A stretch of DNA of 64,000 nt, taken from the NCBI GenBank assembly GCA_030068145.1, contig JAPJBO010000571.1:62001-126000 (forward strand), written 5' to 3'. A program made the position numbers and the translations under genes. Positions 1 through 10,524 of this stretch are shown here, one piece after another. Below the pieces are notes generated by a model. The model was not told the origin of the DNA and did no database searches. It was given only the letters and a program-made list of their open reading frames with translations. Position 1 is the stretch's first letter. Each line of letters begins with the position of its first letter. This DNA comes from Diplonema papillatum (lineage: Eukaryota > Euglenozoa > Diplonemea > Diplonemida > Diplonemidae).

Positions 1-3000
1 CTTACAGAGCTGGCTGGCTTACAGTGCTGACTGGCTTACAGTGATGACTGGCTTACAGTGCTGACTTACAGTGCTGGCTTACAGAGCTGGCTGGCTTACA
101 GTGCTGACTTACAGTGCTGGCTTACAGTGCTGACTTACAGAGCTGGCTGGCTTACAGAGCTGGCTGGCTTACAGTGCTGGCTGGCTTACAGTGCTGACTT
201 ACAGTGCTGGCTTACAGAGCTGGCTGGCTTACAGTGCTGGCTGGCTTACAGTGCTGACTTACAGTGCTGGCTTACAGTGCTGGCTGGCTTACAGTGCTGA
301 CTGGCTTACAGAGCTGACTGGCTTACAGTGCTGACTTACAGAGCTGGCTGGCTTACAGAGCTGACTGCAGTGCTGGCTTACAGAGCTGACTACAGTGCTG
401 GCTTACAGTGCTGACTTACAGTGCTGGCTTACAGAGCTGACTTCAGTGCTGGCTTACAGAGCTGGCTGGCTTACAGTGCTGACTTACAGTGCTGGCTTAC
501 AGAGCTGACTGCAGTGCTGGCTTACAGAGCTGACTACAGTGCTGGCCTACAGAGCTGGCTGGCTTACAGTGCTGACTTACAGTGCTGGCTTACAGAGCTG
601 ACTACAGTGCTGGCCTACAGAGCTGGCTGGCTTACAGTGCTGACTTACAGTGCTGGCTTACAGAGCTGACTGCAGTGCTGGCCTACAGAGCTGGCTGGCT
701 TACAGTGCTGGCTTACAGTGCTGACTACAGTGCTGACTTACAGTGCTGACTACAGTGCTGGCTTACAGTGCTGACTACAGTGCTGACTTACAGTGCTGAC
801 TACAGTGCTGACTTACAGTGCTGACTACAGTGCTGGCTTACAGTGCTGACTACAGTGCTGACTACAGTGCTGACTTACAGTGCTGACTACAGGTGCTGAC
901 TACAGTGCTGACTACAGTGCTGACTACAGTGCTGGCTTACAGTGCTGGCTTACAGTGCTGGCTTACAGTGCTGGCTTACAGTGCTGACTACAGTGCTGAC
1001 TACAGGTGCTGACTACAGTGCTGACTACAGTGCTGACTTACAGTGCTGGCTTACAGTGCTGACTACAGTGCTGACTACAGTGCTGGCTTACAGTGCTGGC
1101 TTACAGTGCTGACTACAGTGCTGACTTACAGTGCTGGCTTACAGTGCTGACTACAGTGCTGACTACAGGTGCTGACTACAGTGCTGACTACAGTGCTGAC
1201 TACAGTGCTGACTACAGTGCTGACTACAGTGCTGACTACAGTGCTGACTTACAGTGCTGGCTTACAGTGCTGACTACAGTGCTGACTTACAGTGCTGACT
1301 ACAGTGCTGACTACAGTGCTGACTACAGTGCTGACTACAGTGCTGACTACAGTGCTGACTACAGTGCTGACTTACAGTGCTGGCTTACAGTGCTGACTAC
1401 AGTGCTGACTTACAGTGCTGACTACAGTGCTGACTACAGTGCTGACTACAGTGCTGACTACAGTGCTGACTACAGTGCTGACTACAGTGCTGACTTACAG
1501 TGCTGACTACAGTGCTGACTACAGTGCTGACTACAGTGCTGACTACAGTGCTGGCTACAGTGCTGACTACAGTGCTGACTACAGTGCTGACTACAGTGCT
1601 GACTTACAGTGCTGATTACAGTGCTGACTACAGTGCTGACTACAGTGCTGACTACAGTGCTGACTACAGTGCTGACTACAGTGCTGACTACAGTGCTGAC
1701 TACAGTGCTGACTACAGTGCTGACTACAGTGCTGACTACAGTGCTGACTTACAGTGCTGGCTTACAGTGCTGACTACAGTGCTGACTACAGTGCTGACTA
1801 CAGTGCTGACTACAGTGCTGACTACAGTGCTGACTACAGTGCTGACTACAGTGCTGACTACAGTGCTGACTTACAGTGCTGGCTTACAGTGCTGACTACA
1901 GTGCTGACTACAGTGCTGACTACAGTGCTGACTACAGTGCTGACTACAGTGCTGACTACAGTGCTGACTACAGTGCTGACTACAGTGCTGACTACAGTGC
2001 TGACTACAGTGCTGACTACAGTGCTGACTACAGTGCTGACTTACAGTGCTGGCTTACAGTGCTGACTACAGTGCTGACTACAGTGCTGACTACAGTGCTG
2101 ACTACAGTGCTGACTACAGTGCTGACTACAGTGCTGACTACAGTGCTGACTACAGTGCTGACTACAGTGCTGACTACAGTGCTGACTACAGTGCTGACTA
2201 CAGTGCTGACTACAGTGCTGACTACAGTGCTGACTACAGTGCTGACTACAGTGCTGACTTACAGTGCTGGCTTACAGTGCTGACTACAGTGCTGACTACA
2301 GTGCTGACTACAGTGCTGACTTACAGTGCTGACTACAGTGCTGACTACAGTGCTGACTACAGTGCTGACTACAGTGCTGACTACAGTGCTGACTACAGTG
2401 CTGACTACAGTGCTGACTACAGTGCTGACTACAGTGCTGACTACAGTGCTGACTACAGTGCTGACTACAGTGCTGACTACAGTGCTGACTTACAGTGCTG
2501 ACTACAGTGCTGACTACAGTGCTGACTACAGTGCTGACTACAGTGCTGACTACAGTGCTGACTTACAGTGCTGGCTTACAGTGCTGACTACAGTGCTGAC
2601 TACAGTGCTGACTACAGTGCTGACTACAGTGCTGACTTACAGTGCTGGCTTACAGTGCTGACTACAGTGCTGACTACAGTGCTGACTACAGTGCTGACTA
2701 CAGTGCTGACTACAGTGCTGTCTACAGTGCTGACTTACAGTGCTGACTACAGTGCTGACTTACAGTGCTGACTACAGTGCTGACTACAGTGCTGACTACA
2801 GGTGCTGACTGCAGTGCTGACTTACAGTGCTGACTACAGTGCTGACTTACAGTGCTGACTACAGTGCTGTCTACAGTGCTGACTTACAGTGCTGACTACA
2901 GTGCTGACTTACAGTGCTGACTACAGTGCTGTCTACAGTGCTGACTTACAGTGCTGACTACAGTGCTGACTTACAGTGCTGACTACAGGTGCTGACTACA

Positions 3001-3925
3001 GTGCTGACTTACAGTGCTGACTACAGTGCTGACTTACAGTGCTGACTACAGTGCTGACTTACAGTGCTGACTACAGGTGCTGACTACAGTGCTGACTTAC
3101 AGTGCTGACTACAGTGCTGACTTACAGTGCTGACTACAGGTGCTGACTTACAGTGCTGACTTACAGTGCTGACTTACAGTGCTGACTACAGTGCTGACTA
3201 CAGTGCTGACTACAGTGCTGACTACAGTGCTGACTACAGTGCTGACTACAGTGCTGACTACAGTGCTGTCTACAGTGCTGACTTACAGTGCTGACTACAG
3301 TGCTGACTTACAGTGCTGACTACAGTGCTGACTACAGGTGCTGACTGCAGTGCTGACTTACAGTGCTGACTACAGTGCTGACTTACAGTGCTGACTACAG
3401 TGCTGACTTACAGTGCTGACTACAGTGCTGACTACAGTGCTGACTTACAGTGCTGACTACAGTGCTGACTTACAGTGCTGACTACAGTGCTGACTTACAG
3501 TGCTGACTTACAGTGCTGACTTACAGTGCTGACTACAGTGCTGACTACAGTGCTGACTTACAGTGCTGACTACAGTGCTGACTACAGTGCTGACTACAGT
3601 GCTGACTACAGTGCTGACTACAGTGCTGACTTACAGTGCTGACTACAGTGCTGACTACAGTGCTGACTACAGTGCTGACTACAGTGCTGACTACAGTGCT
3701 GACTACAGTGCTGACTACAGTGCTGACTACAGTGCTGACTACAGTGCTGACTACAGTGCTGACTACAGTGCTGACTACAGTGCTGTCTACAGTGCTGACT
3801 TACAGTGCTGACTACAGTGCTGACTTACAGTGCTGACTACAGTGCTGACTACAGTGCTGACTTACAGTGCTGACTACAGTGCTGACTTACAGTGCTGACT
3901 ACAGGTGCTGACTACAGTGCTGACC
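1..3925. repeat. 12/13-bp satellite array
   Basis: The whole stretch is a tandem array of GTGCTGACTACA (12 bp), with 13-bp variants GTGCTGACTTACA and GTGCTGGCTTACA. GAGCTGG variants are common in the first 700 bp. The right half is much more homogeneous than the left. Long open frames appear in several phases only because the unit lacks stop codons; there is no sign of a gene. Occasional units read TACAGGTGCTGAC, with one extra G. The array starts before the window and ends just upstream of the FAM20-like gene. Confidence 0.97.
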
Positions 3926-4017
3926 ACGCCAGCAAGTTTCGCTGTTCGTAAAACTACCTCTACCTAACCTTTATCTCTAGCTCCAACTTTACCTCTAACT
4001 CGGCGAATCACTGACTC

Positions 4018-5592
4018 ATGCAACACCCACAGGTGTGGGCAGGCTCGTGGCATGCCAAGGGGCAGTCACAAGTGCGGCCGAGCGTCCGTTCCGACCGCTT
4101 GCGCGGCGCGGCAGCAGGTGGCCGCAAAGCCGACTCCGGCGAAGGTGGGCCGCCGGCCTCGAAACGGCCCTCTTCTTCGCCTCAACCGAAGGCTAAAACC
4201 CGGCAAAAAAAGAAGAAGCACGCCGCCAGCGGCGAAGCTGCGGCCCACCACGACGGCACCACGGCCCACGACGGCACCACGGCCCACCACGACGGCACCA
4301 CGGCCCACGACGGCAGCACGCCGCCGGCGAAGCAGAAGCACGCCACCACCTCCAGACGGCCCAAAGCCGTCAAGCGTGTCCGGTTGCAAGACGAAGACGA
4401 CGACAAGCAGCGCACCGAAGCCGAGCTGTATTCGGCTGAATACACGCGCGGGTCGACGATAGAACAGCTCATCCGCGAACGCGTGCCTGAGAGCGCGTGG
4501 GGAGCCCCCGTAGTGGATGAAGCGGAGTGGAGGGATCTGAAGCAGAGCACCGGCTGCGACGTGTTCAGCGTCCCGTTCAACCCCGCCGGCGACGAGGGGT
4601 GCCTGGCGTACCTTGCGGACCCCAGCAACTGGGAGGCGGTGAAGCCGCTGCCGCAGGCGTACGACAAGCGGACGATCAAGTTCGCCGCCACCCTTGCGGG
4701 GGGGCTGCTGCAGGGCATCGTCAAGGTCCCGCAGCGGGCCTTCCCGCTCGAGGCGGCGGCCGAGGTGGGCGCCTTCGCTGCCGACCGGATCCTGCGCGTC
4801 AACCGCGTGCCGCCGACGGCGTGGGTGCGCCTCCCGATGGCAACCCTCGCCGCCTCCGTCCGCGAGAACGGCCCGTCCATGAAGCTCGTCGACAAGTTCG
4901 CCCGCGACTCCGGCTCCGCGTCGTTCGTCGACTGGGTCCAGAAGGACTTCGTCGCGTACTGCAAAGAGCACCGCCTCGTCTCCGCCGACGGCAGCGTCGG
5001 AGTCAGCGTCCAGCTGTTCGTCGCCGACGTGCGGCCGATGCTCGACTCGCTGCTGAGCATTCCTTACATCCCCCACAACGGATCGTGGGCACGCTGGCTC
5101 GACCCGCGGAACCCGTTTCCGGAGGAGATCCGGCCGTCGATCTACCACATCAGCGAGCTGGCGACGGTCGACTACGTCCTCGGAAACAGCGACCGATCGC
5201 CCAACAAGAACAACTTCGTCGTGGGCGGGTGCAAGGGCACCTGCAAGCGGAAGCCGGGGCGGCCGCCGAGGCACCCGGGGCCTCCTTCCTTCGTGCACCT
5301 CGACAACGGCATGTGCTTCTACGCCCCGCAGCGCAACCCGATCGGCGGCAAGCACTGGAAGATGTGCGTCTTCCAGGCCAGGATCGTGGCCCGGCTGAGG
5401 GCACTCCACGACGATGCAGCCGCTGCCGGCGGCGGCGGGTTCGCGCAGCAGCTGGGCAAAGCGCTGCCGGCAGACGTCGTCGCTGCCATCGGGAAGGCGA
5501 AGCTCAACCAGTGCCAGGCGCGCATCGGTGAGGTGCTCGCGAAGGTCGACGAGTGTCTCAGTACGTACAGTGCGGAAGTCGTCTTGCCTTGA
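4018..5592 (+). CDS. FAM20-family-like atypical protein kinase
   Basis: The 524-residue frame starts at ATG 4018 and ends with TGA. Residues 1-130 are basic and low-complexity, with repeated H-D-G-T-T-A units. The C-terminal two thirds resembles the FAM20 secretory-pathway kinase fold. K236 (GIVKVP) fits the nucleotide-binding lysine. E249 sits in AEVGAFAADRILRVNRVPP, a stretch very close to the family's AEIAAFHLDRIL...RVPP. D392 in GNSDRSPNKNN corresponds to the catalytic N-x-D-R-x-x-x-N/E segment. D429 in HLDNG corresponds to the metal-binding DFG-equivalent. FAM20 enzymes phosphorylate secreted proteins or proteoglycan sugars in the Golgi. No signal peptide or membrane anchor is visible, so an upstream exon may be missing: CACAG at 4028-4032 could be a splice acceptor and satellite DNA lies just upstream. 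A more distant HipA- or PI-kinase-like member is the alternative. Substrate unknown. Confidence 0.72.
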   Translation: MQHPQVWAGSWHAKGQSQVRPSVRSDRLRGAAAGGRKADSGEGGPPASKRPSSSPQPKAKTRQKKKKHAASGEAAAHHDGTTAHDGTTAHHDGTTAHDGSTPPAKQKHATTSRRPKAVKRVRLQDEDDDKQRTEAELYSAEYTRGSTIEQLIRERVPESAWGAPVVDEAEWRDLKQSTGCDVFSVPFNPAGDEGCLAYLADPSNWEAVKPLPQAYDKRTIKFAATLAGGLLQGIVKVPQRAFPLEAAAEVGAFAADRILRVNRVPPTAWVRLPMATLAASVRENGPSMKLVDKFARDSGSASFVDWVQKDFVAYCKEHRLVSADGSVGVSVQLFVADVRPMLDSLLSIPYIPHNGSWARWLDPRNPFPEEIRPSIYHISELATVDYVLGNSDRSPNKNNFVVGGCKGTCKRKPGRPPRHPGPPSFVHLDNGMCFYAPQRNPIGGKHWKMCVFQARIVARLRALHDDAAAAGGGGFAQQLGKALPADVVAAIGKAKLNQCQARIGEVLAKVDECLSTYSAEVVLP

Positions 5593-6150
5593 GCCCTGGT
5601 TACACCCGCGCCGGGAACAGTCGGCGGCTGGCTGTTGGCTGTGACTGGCGCGGTGGCTGTTGGCTGTGACTGGCGCGGTGGCTGTTGGCTGTGACTGGCG
5701 CGGTGGCTGTTGGCTGTGACTGGCGCGGTGGCTGTGACTGGCGCGGTGGCTGTGACTGGCGCGGTGGCTGTGACTGGCGCGGTGGCTGTGACTGGCGCGG
5801 TGGCTGTGACTGGCGCGGTGGCTGTGACTGGCGCGGTGGCTGTGACTGGCGCGGTGGCTGTGACTGGCGCGGTGGCTGTGACTGGCGCGGTGGCTGTGAC
5901 TGGCGCGGTGGCTGTGTGTGGCTGGTTATCGCCGAACGTGCGGCCGTTGTCGTCGCTTGACACTCGACGACCCAACCTCTTCCTCCGCGTGTGAGCTTTG
6001 ACTCGACGTTGCTTGCCTTCAGCCCTGAACCACCCGCGCCAGTAGCTGTCGGCAGCCGACGGTGTGTGTTTATCGCCGAACGTCCGGTCGTTGTCGTCGC
6101 TTGACACTTAACAATCTCAGTCCGCGTGTGACCTTGATTAGACGTTGTTT
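5583..6150. repeat. Two diverged copies of a ~150-bp sequence around the kinase gene 3' end
   Basis: The segment from about 5583 (CTTGCCTTGAGCCCTGG...CCCGCGCC...GTCGGC) continues at about 5928 (TATCGCCGAACGT...TTGTCGTCGCTTGACACT...CGCGTGTGA). It recurs at about 6012-6150 with substitutions. The first copy is split by the 18-bp minisatellite. It also contains the TGA stop of the kinase gene, so the last codons of that gene lie inside duplicated sequence. Confidence 0.65.
5617..5917. repeat. 18-bp minisatellite
   Basis: Tandem GCTGTGACTGGCGCGGTG units. The first few are expanded to 25 bp by an inserted GCTGTTG. The unit is a multiple of three and free of stops in several frames, which explains the repetitive open frames on both strands here. 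No gene is supported. Confidence 0.93.
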
Positions 6151-7356
6151 GGCTTGCTGGCCATTGCGTTGCTGAGGTCATCAATTTATGGCAGTCCCTA
6201 TGGGTCCAGACCTGTTAGATGGTTGAAGAAGAACGCGACGACACGATTGACCACGAGGTGGCAGGCGCGACCACCCAGACCCGAGAATGCGTCCGACGAC
6301 TTGATGAAAAGCTCGCTCCATCAGCAGCGGCAAGCATTGCCTCCGGAGGGAGACGCAGCGAAGCACATTTGAACAAGTCAAAGGGCGACCTCCACCGTCA
6401 GCTGGACCAGGCTCGATCCGGGGCGACTCTCTGGGAGGGACAGGGGCGGGGAGTGGCCACGTAGCAGCCAGGGCCTCTCCCCGTCCACTTGCATCAGCGC
6501 CGGTTACCGGCTTAGTATTAATGAACACGAGCTGGATGTGTTCGACTACATATTCAGTATTAATGAACACGAGCTGGATGTGTTCGACTACATATTTTCA
6601 TTCGTAGTTGGCTACCCGGGCCGACCTTTGCGTCTCCGCCTCTCGATGCTCTCGATGTCGAAAGAGAGGGCAGGCGGGGTGGCGAGGGGACACCCAACAC
6701 GAAGAAAGTGCAGCTTTCAAGGATAGTTAACCCTGTCCCGCGTGAAGCGTTTCAAGGGCCGACCCTTGCTTCAAAAATAGACGACTGCATCATCCGGGGC
6801 CTGTGGATATGGACATGGTCAACAGGATCGTCAATGTGTCACCGCTTCAGATCTCTGCATCCGGGTTGCGGAATGTTCACGCATTCCGTTTCGGCAATCC
6901 TGCACGTCCGACACAGGTGGCCACCCACACAGGTGGGCGTCGCACATTCGCGAACCCATCATTTACGAACGCCAGTCACTCGAACTCGCTTCCGCTAGAT
7001 CCGGTGACCGTGAACCCGTGTCGTATTCCGACCGCCGGCTATGCCGTTTAACTCGTTTCCGTGTTGCTCGCCACGCACCAGCTGCCGCCTTACCATCCTT
7101 GGGAGAGAGTGTGATGGTGAAGTAGAGAATGGATAAGTAAAGTGACAACAAAGAGTAGTGGCATTTGGTTGTTGCGGCCCCTCCCACCTTTTCTACACCT
7201 CTCGTGTCCCTGCACAAAGTCAGGCTAGAGTCAAACTCAACAGCGTCTTCTTTCCAAGTCCGTTTCCCTGACTGCTGCTTCGCCAGGCAGCGCCTCTGGA
7301 GACACGGGATGATGACACCAGGATACGATTAAGTTCAGTTTGGCGTTGGGGTACGC

Positions 7357-7405
<49 letters not shown>

Positions 7406-8013
7406 ATCACTGAGATTTCGTCGCGAGGTGACCCCTCGCCCGCTAAATTACCCTCTTTCAGGCCCTCACCCCTTCCTGTTCTGGCCCTTTCGAAAAAAAG
7501 GTTGAGCTTTGGGTCGGAGCCGGAGCTTCCCGGCGCGGAGAAGATTGGAGATGGAGGTGTTGCGCTCAGGTGCACAGGGTATCAGAGGCGGGCGCGTCGT
7601 TGCCAGGTGACTCGCTCTCTCCTCTCTCTCCCGCGTTTAGGTCCGGGCTCAGATTCAAGGTGTTGTGAACGGCGCTCTCGGCTGCTGCCCGCTACGCCCA
7701 ATTTCTTTATCTCAACCAGACCACTCGTCGACTGCCCGCGCCCCTTCAAATGACCGAGCACGATCCGCAAGTCTGGAAACATATCGATGTATCCACTGCG
7801 GCACAAAGCTGGTTCACCATTCGTGGGAGAAATAGGCCTCAGTATTCAAATGAGGCAGTGCTCCCAAAATCCAAACCTGAAACGGTAACATACCCGGTTT
7901 CACTGGAGTGCCCGTTCCCGGCGAGCTACGAGGGAACAAACCTGTAAGAGGGCCAACGCTACTCTTTCTATAACGTACATGTAAAAGGTGTCACGGGATA
8001 AGCCTGCAGCCGC
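6151..8013. other. Unassigned intergenic DNA with minor repeats
   Basis: No coding sequence is recognised. A perfect 42-bp direct duplication starting AGTATTAATGAACACGAGC lies at 6514-6555 and 6556-6597. A (GA)n tract runs from about 7361 to 7402. The short open frames are unlike any family I know and lack supporting codon structure. Confidence 0.6.
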
Positions 8014-8023
8014 TGCTTAACGG

Positions 8024-8055
8024 TCATGTACTTAAAAGAACTCAATGCTTAACGG
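8024..8055 (+). repeat. 32-bp sequence at left junction of truncated family-1 copy
   Basis: A 32-bp sequence beginning TCATGTACTTAAAAG and ending AATGCTTAACGG. It occurs exactly at 8024-8055, 10339-10370 and 18401-18432, bracketing the two family-1 elements. The 10 bases before it (8014-8023, TGCTTAACGG) equal its own last 10 bases, as if a tandem 32-bp unit had been interrupted. It is either a target-site duplication or the element's terminal repeat. Confidence 0.85.
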
Positions 8056-10301
8056 TCTGTCAGGCTGCTCTTTCGCGCCGGTGTCGAAGGTGGCTATGAA
8101 ACGGCTGACGACGTCGGTGATGGGACTGATCTGGGGTGGATCCAACCCGAAGCGCGCGAGGGAGATGGTCCTTAACTTTCAGGAGAAGGGCCACCTGACG
8201 GATCCCGGAACATGCCTAGCATATAGGGTGACGACAGCGTTTTACGCGGCGTGCGAGAGGTTGCCACGACTGCTGCCTCTGATGAAGAGCATCCGGGGAA
8301 GATACGCCGAGGGGGACCTACCCCTGGGGCCAGTTGGACTGGCGATGAGGAGCATGGAGGAGTGTGGACACGTATGGGGACCCGGGCCCCTGTCTCGCAC
8401 GCTGAGGAATGGTGCAACATTTGACCCGTTAACCTCGGCACCTTCGAAGAGGGGACATGAAGTTAGGGCGGACTTGAGGGCGAAGACGTGGTCCCGACTG
8501 GTGGCGAGGCGGCCGGGATTTGAGGGCGTACAGAGAGCCGATCTGGAGCGGACGAACTCCTTCTGGAGGACCCGCGCACACCGCGAGGCTTTTACGTGTA
8601 GCGTTGGCGGGGGGTGAACACAGCTGAGTTCACGTCGCAGATGAGGCAGGCCGGAGCTGAGCCGCAGGCGCCCAGCTGCAAGCACTGTGGAAGCGGCGAC
8701 ACCGAGGACGAGAAACACGTATTCTGGGACTGCGGAGCGTACTCGCACATACGGCGACGAGAGGCACATGCCGAGCTGATGGCAGCCAACCGGGCCGACT
8801 GGCCCAGATGCACGCTGGAACACGGAGTGGTAGTACCCGAGAATGCCCAATTCTCGAGGCGGCTCCAGGAGATGATGGCTGAAATCCTTGCGGAACGGGC
8901 TGGGCTCGAAGCACGTGGCTGGGTGGGCAGGAACCCCACGACCCCCTGGTCGAGAGCGGATGCGATGCCTGCCGAGAAATTTGACCACCCCTTCGCGCGG
9001 ATTGCCCCGGCATGGACGTGGGAGCGGAACAAGACCTGGGGACTACCGACGTTTTATGCGTTGGTAGCGTGGCTGTCGGACATGCAATGGACCGAGAACG
9101 GGCAGGCGTCAATGCTGGAGCTTGCGATCGACTTTGAACTCTTCTCGGGCCTCAGCATGCCGCTGCACGGGAATGCGCCGAAGGGGGTGAGAGAACGGGG
9201 AAACGTCCTGCGCTGCATGATGAGCGCGTTGGACAAGCTGGCGGCACAGCAAGGGCTGGGAAGCTGCATGAGAGGAGAGAGGGTGTGCCCGACGACGTCG
9301 CTGTCGTTCATGGGCATCACGGGGATATCGGGTATACGGCCCAGGCCACGCTTTCGCGAGGCACACACGGGGACGATACTTGAGGAACAAGTGAAAGGAA
9401 GCGATGTAGGGACGCAGTGCCCGGCGTACCCTGACTGGACGATCGGGAGAGCGGCGAGGTGGGCCCTGCCTGCCCCACCACAACTGCACCCAGACCCCGT
9501 GCATATGCCGGGTGTCGGTATAGAGAAGGCACTCGTCACGTGCGCGACCCATCACAAAGGGAAGTGTGAGGCGTGCAGAGCACTCGTCCGAAGGGACGTT
9601 CCCACGGTAGAGATGTGCTGCCGGCACCATCACCACGCGAACGATGGGCAGCCGATCGCGGTGTGCACAGAGCACAGCACGACGAAGTGCGGCGAGTGCA
9701 AGACGGCGGCGGCGTGTTGCCGCAGCGGGCATCATGCCTGCCGCACGCATGGCAGAGGAACCTGCCAAGAGTGCAAAAGGCTCCCTACGCTGACGCAGAG
9801 GCGACCGGCGGCATGTTGCAGCCGCGGCCACCACCAGTCCAACAAGCCGAACGTCCAGTCAACCCCCGGACGCAACAAGAAGAAGAGCCCTCCTCACCCA
9901 CCCAGGTGGACGTACAACGGGAAACGCCAGTAGGAAAGCGAGCGGCGCGAGCGCCGCTCGCGGCAACGAAAAAGGAGACGGCGACGACCGGACGGGCGAC
10001 CAAGAGGCCGCCACCAACGCCAGGAACCAGCGAACGACCAGCGCTGAAGAAGAGGGTGCTCGGCACCCCGAAGGAAGGCCCGATCGCCGGCCGCAAGCGG
10101 AAGAAGAAGGTACCGAGGGCAAGCAGCTCTCAGAAACGACCGGGGACCACGGGCACACCAATGCCCTCGAAAGTGGAAAACGGGCACACGTGCCCGCCCT
10201 CGTACTCGCCGACTCAGTCTCAGGAATCGCAAGAAAGCCAAACCCCGCTAGCTCCACAAATGCTCGACCTTGACGACGCAGGTGACGACGTCATCCGATA
10301 A
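8056..10301 (+). pseudogene. Broken C-terminal part of family-1 ORF2
   Basis: The fragment corresponds to the thumb/C-terminal region, the CCHC knuckle (C-x2-C-x7-H-x4-C near 8680) and the three C-x2-H-x4-C-x2-C...CC...HH fingers (9541-9840). A deletion/rearrangement around 8575-8615 shifts the frame and produces a TGA. A 1-bp deletion near 9888, relative to the full copy, shifts the frame again and gives a stop near 9933. About 45 bp of basic-tail coding sequence is missing near 10110. It cannot encode a functional protein. Confidence 0.9.
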
Positions 10302-10338
10302 CCTGGCTATCGAGGCAGTGCATGCTAATCCACGTGGT
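8056..10338 (+). mobile_element. Family-1 non-LTR retrotransposon, 5'-truncated copy
   Basis: This segment aligns colinearly with 16060-18400 of the full-length copy downstream. It starts inside the region C-terminal to the reverse-transcriptase core and runs to the element 3' end (GCAGTGCATGCTAATCCACGTGGT). Strong 5' truncation is typical of target-primed reverse transcription. The 32-bp junction sequence lies on both sides. Up to about 8850 the copy differs frequently from the full-length element. After that it is nearly identical, so its history looks mosaic. Confidence 0.92.
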
Positions 10339-10370
10339 TCATGTACTTAAAAGAACTCAATGCTTAACGG
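10339..10370 (+). repeat. 32-bp sequence between the two family-1 elements
   Basis: Second exact copy of the 32-bp sequence starting TCATGTACTTAAAAG. It follows the 3' end of the truncated element directly and precedes the first base of the full-length element's 5' region. Confidence 0.85.
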
Positions 10371-10524
10371 ACCAACGATTTAAAAGCTACAGTTTCTGTA
10401 CTTTATTGGCTGCTCACGCGGCCGGTAAAGTGCGCCCGGAATTCATCCAGGACAAACACCCTCCATAACACAACAGCGGTACCCATCCGCGAAAAGAACG
10501 CGGGCTACCCGTAGCTCCGTCAAA

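Noticed and set aside
1093..3836. Open frames with LTTV and YSAD repeats
   Set aside because: Readings of the 12-bp satellite, starting mostly at GTG; no unique sequence or gene structure.
4066..5409. 447-codon minus-strand frame opposite the FAM20-like gene
   Set aside because: R/P/G-rich antisense shadow; the plus frame carries the conserved kinase motifs.
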